From the NCBI GenBank assembly GCA_038230775.1, contig JBBRMQ010000094.1, positions 1 to 14,281 of the forward strand: a DNA stretch of 14,281 nucleotides, read 5' to 3'. This stretch comes from JBBRMQ01 sp038230775. GTDB taxonomy: Bacteria; Acidobacteriota; Thermoanaerobaculia; Gp7-AA8. Every line of letters begins with the position of its first letter. The stretch's first letter is position 1. The notes under the pieces are model-generated. The model searched no databases. It saw only the letters and a list, made by a program, of their open reading frames with translations, and was not told where the DNA came from. The position numbers were made by a program, and so were the translations under genes. Shown here one piece after another: positions 7,157 to 14,281 of this stretch.

Positions 7157-7927
7157 CTACGCGAGAATCAAGTCGCCCGCGCTGACAGCGAGCGTTTCCC
7201 CGTCCTGCCGGAGGAGGGCACGGCCGTGCTCGTCGATGCCGGCCCAGGCTCCGGAAACGGTGCGATCGCCGAGAATGCAGTCGATGCGATCGCCGGTCTG
7301 ATGGATGCTGAAGCGCCTCCATTCGGCGAGAGTCCGCTCACGATCGAAGCGTTCGCCGAGGCGGCGATCCAGGTGCAGGACGAATCGCTCGGTGGCGTCG
7401 TCGATGCCGTGAAACGTTCGCCGCGCAACGTCGCGGATCGAGATCGCGTTCGGCCGGTTCTCATGCTCGACCGGTTCCACGTTGATGCCCGTTCCGATGA
7501 CGGTGAACGCACGATCCTCGTTCATGCGCGCTTCGATGAGGATGCCGGCGATCTTCTGCCGCGCCACGAGGATGTCGTTCGGCCACTTCACGCCGGCGTC
7601 GATTCCGAACTCGTCCTGCAGGAAGGACGCGACGATGTTGGCGAGCTGCAAGGGGACCAGCGGAAGTTCGGCAGGAGTGACAGTGAGGAGAGTCGTCGCG
7701 TAGATGCCTTTTCCAGGAGGCGACGACCACGTTCGAGCATTGCGGCCGATGCCGGCGAACTGCTCCCGGGCGATGATGATGGCTTGCGGCAGCGACAGAT
7801 CGCTCTCGATGCACTCATTGACGATGCGCCGCGCGACGAGATTCGTAGAGGCGACGCGAGGAACGAGGGCGACCGATTCCAGCACGTGAAGCCGGTCGAC
7901 GAGTTTCCGCGTGTTGAGGGTGCTCAT
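7157..7927 (-). CDS. birA: Biotin--[acetyl-CoA-carboxylase] ligase, monofunctional
   Basis: A 256-residue class I biotin protein ligase that makes biotinyl-AMP and transfers biotin to the carboxyl carrier lysine of biotin-dependent carboxylases. Seen: ASTN (26-29), GIGRNARTW (59-67), KWPND (114-118), KIAGILIE (125-132, with the lysine matching E. coli Lys183), GTGINV (145-150) and a small C-terminal beta domain. There is no N-terminal helix-turn-helix, so it should not repress transcription. The family's GRGRRGR loop reads GIGRNAR: the first arginine is an isoleucine, but Arg62 and Arg65 remain. I chose the ATG at 7927; the longer open frame to 8095 runs into valS and reads as a low-complexity Arg/Ser/Trp stretch. 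It lies 64 bp after valS and 19 bp before coaX. Confidence 0.95.
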   Translation of the reverse strand: MSTLNTRKLVDRLHVLESVALVPRVASTNLVARRIVNECIESDLSLPQAIIIAREQFAGIGRNARTWSSPPGKGIYATTLLTVTPAELPLVPLQLANIVASFLQDEFGIDAGVKWPNDILVARQKIAGILIEARMNEDRAFTVIGTGINVEPVEHENRPNAISIRDVARRTFHGIDDATERFVLHLDRRLGERFDRERTLAEWRRFSIHQTGDRIDCILGDRTVSGAWAGIDEHGRALLRQDGETLAVSAGDLILA

Positions 7928-7943
7928 CGCAGACTCTGCGTGG

Positions 7944-7963
7944 GGCCAGCCCTCCGGCTGGCC
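7944..7963. repeat. Small GC-rich hairpin between valS and birA
   Basis: GGCCAGC (7944-7950) and GCTGGCC (7957-7963) form a perfect 7-bp stem around a 6-base loop. No T-run follows on the minus strand, so it is unlikely to be a full terminator. It could attenuate read-through from valS into birA or protect the upstream mRNA end. Confidence 0.6.
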
Positions 7964-7991
7964 GGCCACCAAGCGGGCTTGCGAAACACTG

Positions 7992-10622
<2,631 letters not shown>

Positions 10623-10631
10623 GGGCCGCGG

Positions 10632-10637
10632 ATTATA
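10632..10637 (-). promoter_or_regulatory. Perfect -10 box (TATAAT) of valS
   Basis: TATAAT on the minus strand, nine bases before the valS ATG. A start site about seven bases downstream would leave only about two untranslated bases. No good -35 hexamer is present at 16-18 bases spacing (the sequence there is near GGAGAA), so the promoter may depend on an activator or a non-standard sigma contact. Confidence 0.5.
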
Positions 10638-10668
10638 GCGTCCGCACTTTGTGGTTCTCCGACCTCAA

Positions 10669-11691
10669 ATGATCCTCGGAATCGAAACCTCGTGCGACGA
10701 GACGTCGGTCGCTCTCCTCGAGCGCGACGGGAGCGTGCGCGCCAACCTGATCGCGTCGCAGATCGAACGGCATCAGCCGTTCGGCGGCGTCGTGCCGGAG
10801 ATCGCTTCGCGCGAGCACCTGCAGCATCTGTTTCCGCTCGTGTCACGCGCGCTGGAGAGCGCGTCCGCGACGTTCGACGACGTGGAGGAGATCGCCGTGA
10901 CCGCGCGGCCGGGATTGATCGGCGCGCTGCTCGTCGGCGTCGCCGGCGCGCAGGGTCTGGCGTACGCGCTGGGCATTCCGCTCGTGGCGGTGAATCATCT
11001 GGAAGGACATCTCTTCTCGCCGTATCTGCGAACCGACGGGCCGGCCATTCCGCTGCCGGAGCGGTTCCTCTCGATGGTCATCTCCGGCGGGCACTCGTCG
11101 ATCTACGACGTGCGTGACGGAGTGTCCGCAATGCTCAACCGGACGCGCGACGATGCCATCGGTGAAACGTTCGATAAAGTCGCGAAGTTCATCGGGCTGC
11201 CGTATCCCGGCGGACCGCAGATTGAGAAGCACGCCAAGGAAGGAACGATCGACCGATCGCGATTCCCGTTCGTCGTGCCGCAGTTCAAAGATGGATCGCT
11301 CGATTTCTCGTACTCGGGGATCAAGGCCAGCGCGATCCGCATCGCGCGTGAGATGAAGATCACGGCGTCGGGCGATCCGAGTCTGCTCGCCGACTTCTGC
11401 GTCACATTTCAGGACGCGCTTTTCGCGCAGCTGTTCGACCGGCTCGACGCTCTGTGGTCAAAGTTGGGAACGCCGCTTCCATCGGAGGTTGCCATCGCCG
11501 GCGGTGTGGCGGCGAATGGAACGCTCCGCGATCGCTTGACCGCGTGGGGAGCCGCGCGAGGGATCCCGGTACAGATTCCGGAGAAGCGGTACTGCACCGA
11601 CAACGCGGCGATGATCGCGTTCGCCGGGCTGCAACGCGCCTCGGAAGCGGGCGATCCGCGCCGGGTCTCCGCGCGGTCGCGGGTGGCGTAA
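10669..11691 (+). CDS. tsaD: tRNA N6-adenosine threonylcarbamoyltransferase TsaD
   Basis: A 340-residue Kae1/Qri7/TsaD protein that transfers the threonylcarbamoyl group to A37 of ANN-decoding tRNAs, acting with TsaB and TsaE (not in this window). Motifs: GIETSCDETSVA (4-15), the metal-binding His110 and His114 in NHLEGH, GGHSSIYDV, DDAIGETFDKVAK, GGVAANGTLRDR and the C-terminal TDNAAMIAFAG with metal ligand Asp311. The family length is normal. The start is the ATG at 10669; the in-frame GTG at 10651 would add six residues that are not typical of the family. No Shine-Dalgarno is evident. It is divergent from valS with 46 bp between starts. The end, VSARSRVA, is typical of the GC-rich members. 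Confidence 0.97.
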   Translation: MILGIETSCDETSVALLERDGSVRANLIASQIERHQPFGGVVPEIASREHLQHLFPLVSRALESASATFDDVEEIAVTARPGLIGALLVGVAGAQGLAYALGIPLVAVNHLEGHLFSPYLRTDGPAIPLPERFLSMVISGGHSSIYDVRDGVSAMLNRTRDDAIGETFDKVAKFIGLPYPGGPQIEKHAKEGTIDRSRFPFVVPQFKDGSLDFSYSGIKASAIRIAREMKITASGDPSLLADFCVTFQDALFAQLFDRLDALWSKLGTPLPSEVAIAGGVAANGTLRDRLTAWGAARGIPVQIPEKRYCTDNAAMIAFAGLQRASEAGDPRRVSARSRVA

Positions 11692-11760
11692 CCTTTTCCA
11701 GCGGCAATCGTCTGTATAGATGAGCGCTGCGACAGAAATTCTCCTACCTCTCCTCGACGT

Positions 11761-11789
11761 GCCCCGCCTTCGCTCAGGCGGGGCTTTTT
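11761..11789 (+). terminator. Rho-independent terminator after tsaD
   Basis: A perfect 8-bp stem, GCCCCGCC (11761-11768) with GGCGGGGC (11777-11784), an 8-base loop and a run of five T. It lies 70 bp after the tsaD stop and 22 bp before the epimerase ATG, so it should end the tsaD transcript, or a short separate transcript, and isolate the epimerase gene. Confidence 0.88.
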
Positions 11790-11811
11790 CTTGCACCATC
11801 AATCCCCAGCC

Positions 11812-12693
11812 ATGCAGAAGATCGTTGTCGCCGGCGGTACGGGCTTCATCGGAGAGCCGCTCGTTCGCAAGTTGTTGCAGCGCGGTGACGATGTCGCCGT
11901 GTTGAGCCGCAATCCGTCCAGGGTCCGTGCGGGCCGTGGCGTTTCCTGGGACGCGACGCAGGAGATCGCGTCCGCCGATGTCGTCATCAATCTCGCGGGC
12001 GAGAACGTTGGCGCGCGGTGGACAGAAGATCGCAAGCGGAAGATCTTCGACAGCCGTGTGAAAGCCACCTCGACGCTGGTCGACGCGATGAAATGGCAGC
12101 CGCAGAAGAAGCGCACCTTCATCAGCGCGTCGGCGGTCGGCTTCTTCGGCCCGCGCGGTGATGAGACGCTCGACGAGACCTCGGCCACCGGCACCGGGTT
12201 TCTGGCGGAGGTGACGCGCAAGTGGGAAGAGCTGGCGCGGGTAGCGGACGGAGTCGCGCGCGTCGTCATCCCACGTTTCGGTGTCGTTCTGGCGAAAGAC
12301 GGCGGCGCGCTGCAGAAGCTGTTGATCCCGTTTCGCATCGGGGCCGGCGGACCGGTGGGTAGCGGCACGCAATGGATGTCGTGGGTCGATCGCGACGACG
12401 TCATCGCCTTCATCGAATGGGCGATCGAGAACGGACAGGCGCGCGGCGTCTACAACCTCACGGCGCCTGAGCCGGTGATGAACCGGGAGTTCGGGCGCGT
12501 GTTAGGCGGGGTGCTGCATCGTCCGGCGATCCTGCCGACACCCGGCTTTGCTCTGCGCCTGGCGTTCGGCGAGATGGCGGACGAGATGCTGCTCGGTGGC
12601 CAGCGCGTGGTGCCGGCGCGGGCACTCAAGGAAGGTTTCTCGTTCCGCTATCCGACGCTCGACGCGTCGCTCAAGCACGCGCTCTCAGCATGA
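11812..12693 (+). CDS. TIGR01777-family SDR epimerase (YfcH/SDR39U1-like)
   Basis: A 293-residue NAD(P)-binding Rossmann protein of the atypical SDR group named after E. coli YfcH and human SDR39U1; the reaction is not known for the family. Seen: the nucleotide-binding VAGGTGFIGEPL (6-17), INLAGENVGARWTEDRK, ISASAVGFFGPRGDE (the usual form has YG where this has FF), FRIGAGGPVGSG, MSWVDRDDV, and the C-terminal DUF1731-like part EMADEMLLGGQRVVPARAL...GFSFRYPTL. Length is normal. The start is the ATG at 11812, just before the glycine motif; upstream sequence to 11791 is the terminator tail. The 3' end overlaps the convergent 90-residue gene by nine bases. How it is transcribed past the upstream terminator is unclear; its own promoter must lie in about 22 bp or partly inside the terminator. 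Confidence 0.93.
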   Translation: MQKIVVAGGTGFIGEPLVRKLLQRGDDVAVLSRNPSRVRAGRGVSWDATQEIASADVVINLAGENVGARWTEDRKRKIFDSRVKATSTLVDAMKWQPQKKRTFISASAVGFFGPRGDETLDETSATGTGFLAEVTRKWEELARVADGVARVVIPRFGVVLAKDGGALQKLLIPFRIGAGGPVGSGTQWMSWVDRDDVIAFIEWAIENGQARGVYNLTAPEPVMNREFGRVLGGVLHRPAILPTPGFALRLAFGEMADEMLLGGQRVVPARALKEGFSFRYPTLDASLKHALSA

Positions 12694-12957
12694 TTCGAGC
12701 CTCTGCTCGAACTCGCGGATCGAGCGGACGCTCGTGAACATGATCTCCACCGAGTGAAAGCTGCTGTCCGAGCGGCGCAGGATTGCGATCCCGCGACGGG
12801 ATTCCCCGGACAGCAGCGCCCACCAGTTTTCGTCGAGCATCGTGTTCGAGTCGCGGTCGGCGACTCGCGGGTCGTCGTAACGGATGATCTTCTTCACGCT
12901 GAACGGTAAGGAGAGGGCGAGCCTGCGGTTCAGTTCCGCGACGTCAGCATGTGCCAC
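12685..12957 (-). CDS. Orphan 90-residue protein downstream of lexA and XRE regulator
   Basis: I do not recognise this protein. It has 90 residues, is soluble, with no signal peptide or membrane segment. The N-terminal half is helical and basic (AELNRRLALSLPFSVKKI), the centre has DENWWALLSGES, and the C-terminal half looks like alternating strands and a helix (RGIAILRR, SVEIMF, SIREFEQRLE). The GTG start at 12957 lies inside the end of the XRE gene (28-bp overlap), as expected for a coupled pair. No ATG occurs before residue 40. It ends nine bases inside the convergent epimerase gene. Its position suggests it works with or is controlled by the XRE protein; an antitoxin/toxin reading is possible but nothing in the sequence shows a toxin motif. 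Confidence 0.68.
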   Translation of the reverse strand: MAHADVAELNRRLALSLPFSVKKIIRYDDPRVADRDSNTMLDENWWALLSGESRRGIAILRRSDSSFHSVEIMFTSVRSIREFEQRLESC

Positions 12958-13352
12958 TCGGGGTTTTCCCGAACGTACGCCGGCCGCTTGTCCTTGATGT
13001 GGTGCACTTCCGCGATCGTCTCCACCATCAGGTTGAACTTCGCAAGAAGATTCTTCTGGATCGGTTTCGGCAACGCGTGAAGATCGTCGAGAAGCCGCTC
13101 GGTGGCCATCTGCTCCTCGTCAAGCTCCCACGGTGCAATCTCTTTCTCCACCGTCGCACCGAAGAACTCTGGCTCGCTCATGCCGTAGGCCTTCAACATC
13201 TTCTTGAGCTGGGCCAGCTTCAACGAGCCGATGCGCTGCCCGGTCTCGAAGGAGCTGATGGTTTTCTCGCCGACGCCCGACATCCGCGCCACGTCTTTCT
13301 GACTCAATCCGCGCATGCGGCGGATCTCCCGAAGTTTGAGAACGATGTCCAT
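12930..13352 (-). CDS. XRE-family helix-turn-helix regulator
   Basis: A 140-residue DNA-binding protein. The N-terminal Cro/C1-type HTH spans about residues 4-58 (LREIRRMRGLSQKDVARMSG, then VGEKTISSFETGQR, then LKKMLKAYG). The C-terminal 75 residues are acidic then basic and helical (WELDEEQMATERLLDDLHALPKPIQKNLLAKF), with no recognised domain; they may dimerise or bind the product of the next gene. The start is the ATG at 13352, because a GAGG (13360-13363) stands seven bases upstream; the GTG at 13358 is too close to it. The gene starts 17 bp after lexA on the same strand and overlaps the next gene by 28 bp, so it is very likely in the lexA transcript. Confidence 0.87.
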   Translation of the reverse strand: MDIVLKLREIRRMRGLSQKDVARMSGVGEKTISSFETGQRIGSLKLAQLKKMLKAYGMSEPEFFGATVEKEIAPWELDEEQMATERLLDDLHALPKPIQKNLLAKFNLMVETIAEVHHIKDKRPAYVRENPEWHMLTSRN

Positions 13353-13369
13353 AGTCACGCCTCGTTTTC

Positions 13370-13984
13370 TTAGAAACGCCGCATCAACCCGACCACCACG
13401 CCCTGCACCGCGACATCCTGCGCACGCGCGAAAATCGGAGCCATGAGCGAGTTCGCCGGTTGCAGACGCACGCGCTCCCCTTCGAGATACAGCCGCTTGA
13501 GCGTGACTTCTCCGTTCACGTTCGCCACGACCATCTCGCCGTTATCGGCACGTTCGCGGCGAGCGATGATCACGTAGTCGCCGTCGAGAATGCCATCGTC
13601 AATCATCGAGTCGCCGCGTACCTTCAGGACGTAGTTCTCGCCGCGGCTCGTCAGCCGCTCCGGAACCGTAATCGTCTCGCTGGACACTTCGACCTCGAGA
13701 GGCCGCCCCGCGGCGATCACGCCGAAGAGCGGGAGCTCGCGGACACCGGGAGGCGCCTCGACCGGTTTTTCCTGGTCCACGACCTCGACCCCGCGCTTCT
13801 GGTTCCAGTCCCGGCGGATCAGCCCTTTCTTCTCGAGAAGCGAAAGGTGCTTGTACACCGTGCCGTACGACGAGAACCCGAAGCGATCACAAATCTCACG
13901 GTGCGTCGGCGCCACCCCGCGCTCCTGCTGGAACTCGCGGATGAACTGGAGGATGTCGCGCTGTCGCTCTGTGAGGTACTTCAT
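13370..13984 (-). CDS. lexA: LexA repressor (SOS regulator, self-cleaving)
   Basis: A 204-residue SOS repressor. The N-terminal winged HTH (about 1-65) has LTERQRDILQFI and PTHREICDRFGFSSYGTVYKHL. The C-terminal S24 peptidase-like domain has the cleavage bond Ala92-Gly93 (in GVIAAGRPLE), nucleophile Ser126 in GDSMIDDGILDGDYVII, and Lys163 in GEVTLKRL. All residues for RecA-stimulated self-cleavage are present. The start is the ATG at 13984; an in-frame TTG at 14026 would lie inside the predicted promoter. It leads an operon with the XRE regulator and the 90-residue gene. Confidence 0.97.
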   Translation of the reverse strand: MKYLTERQRDILQFIREFQQERGVAPTHREICDRFGFSSYGTVYKHLSLLEKKGLIRRDWNQKRGVEVVDQEKPVEAPPGVRELPLFGVIAAGRPLEVEVSSETITVPERLTSRGENYVLKVRGDSMIDDGILDGDYVIIARRERADNGEMVVANVNGEVTLKRLYLEGERVRLQPANSLMAPIFARAQDVAVQGVVVGLMRRF

Positions 13985-14002
13985 TGCTAACTCGTATCGG
14001 GT

Positions 14003-14031
14003 AATATGGGCGGTAACAGAGCGCAAGTCAA
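14003..14031 (-). promoter_or_regulatory. Predicted lexA promoter
   Basis: TTGACT (14026-14031) and CATATT (14003-14008) on the minus strand with 17 bases between, resembling a sigma-70 promoter (5 of 6 and 4 of 6 matches). Transcription would begin near 13996, leaving a leader of about 12 bases. No known LexA box (CTGT-N8-ACAG, GAAC-N4-GTTC or GTTC-N7-GTTC) overlaps it. Confidence 0.55.
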
Positions 14032-14069
14032 GCGTAAGTTAGGCGAATTAGCGGTGATCAGGCGTAAGT
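14021..14069. promoter_or_regulatory. Direct repeats GCG(T/C)AAGT over and upstream of the lexA -35 box
   Basis: Three copies in the same orientation: GCGCAAGT at 14021-14028, GCGTAAGT at 14032-14039 and GCGTAAGT at 14062-14069. Start-to-start distances are 11 and 30 bases, near one and three helical turns, so they would face the same side of the DNA. The first overlaps the predicted -35 box. They are candidates for a LexA or XRE operator. This is inference from position and spacing. Confidence 0.4.
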
Positions 14070-14143
14070 GCTTGATTGAATTGCGAAAATCGCAGGTCGC
14101 AGGTCGGGAAGCCGGGGTTGGGAGGCATTCCGCTTTTTGTGTT

Positions 14144-14162
14144 GGGCGGGCGACCCCCGCCC
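14144..14162. repeat. GC-rich hairpin
   Basis: GGGCGGG (14144-14150) and CCCGCCC (14156-14162) form a perfect 7-bp stem with a 5-base loop. It lies in the gene-free end of the window, just before the larger palindrome, and no gene is seen next to it. Confidence 0.55.
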
Positions 14163-14182
14163 GCCGACGCCAACTGCTTCTG

Positions 14183-14238
14183 TGTGAGGACCGGCTACAG
14201 CCGGTCACTGAGCCGACCGGCTGAAGCCGGTCCTCACA
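14183..14238. repeat. 56-bp palindrome with internal ACCGGCT/AGCCGGT repeats
   Basis: Left arm 14183-14206 and right arm 14215-14238 match at 23 of 24 positions around an 8-base loop. Each arm is itself a small palindrome (GACCGGCT then AGCCGGTC), so it can form a cross or two smaller hairpins. The surrounding stretch, 14070-14281, holds no supported gene. Confidence 0.8.
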
Positions 14239-14281
14239 GAGAGGCGGCGAGGTCGCCCGTCACCACATCTCAGAGGGAGCC

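Noticed and set aside
12685..13352. Classical type II toxin-antitoxin pair (HigBA or HipBA like)
   Set aside because: The XRE protein comes first and is long for an antitoxin, and the 90-residue partner shows no RelE/HigB or HipA motifs. I keep it only as one possibility.
14006..14224. 72-codon plus-strand frame at the end of the window
   Set aside because: It runs through the lexA promoter and both terminal palindromes, has no Shine-Dalgarno and no family pattern.

Overview
The window reads as a chromosomal, mostly housekeeping segment of a GC-rich Gram-negative bacterium. Evidence for Gram-negative: a lipobox lipoprotein, a large RND/MMPL exporter and a periplasmic-type gamma-glutamyltransferase. 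Gene content (monofunctional BirA next to type III pantothenate kinase, LexA, TsaD, ValS) together with dispersed palindromes that open with TGTCAT(T/C)CCGAGCG fits soil Acidobacteriota best. That placement is an inference from style, not from a marker gene, and I hold it at about even odds. No phage, transposase, CRISPR array, tRNA or rRNA was seen.

Layout. (1) Positions 1-259: no gene, but a short CCCTCACCC repeat and a 95-bp hairpin repeat. (2) 260-3344, minus strand: an RND/MMPL exporter gene followed by bioY, overlapping by 29 bp. (3) 3371-3967, plus strand: a lipoprotein of unknown function, divergent from the exporter. (4) 3968-4199: a spacer between convergent genes, filled by a second copy of the 95-bp hairpin, apparently lying inside another palindrome. 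(5) 4200-10622, minus strand: a five-gene run valS > birA > coaX > ggt > rpiA, with GTGA four-base overlaps at coaX/ggt and ggt/rpiA. (6) 10669-12693, plus strand: tsaD, then a strong intrinsic terminator, then a TIGR01777-type SDR epimerase gene. (7) 12685-13984, minus strand: lexA > XRE regulator > 90-residue orphan protein, convergent with and overlapping the epimerase gene. (8) 13985-14281: the lexA promoter region, then two more palindromes and no gene.

Functional links. BioY imports biotin and BirA attaches it to carboxylases; CoaX starts CoA synthesis, so biotin and CoA chemistry are both served. This BirA has no DNA-binding domain, so it cannot act as the classical biotin repressor. 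LexA has all its self-cleavage residues and probably controls the two small genes behind it.

Most of the window is ordinary. The observations most worth following are: a gamma-glutamyltransferase whose signal peptide is encoded by a dispersed palindromic repeat; the nested repeat at 3970-4198; the lexA-XRE-orphan operon with direct repeats over its promoter; a possible short pyrimidine-rich transcript between tsaD and the epimerase gene; and an apparently near-leaderless valS mRNA.
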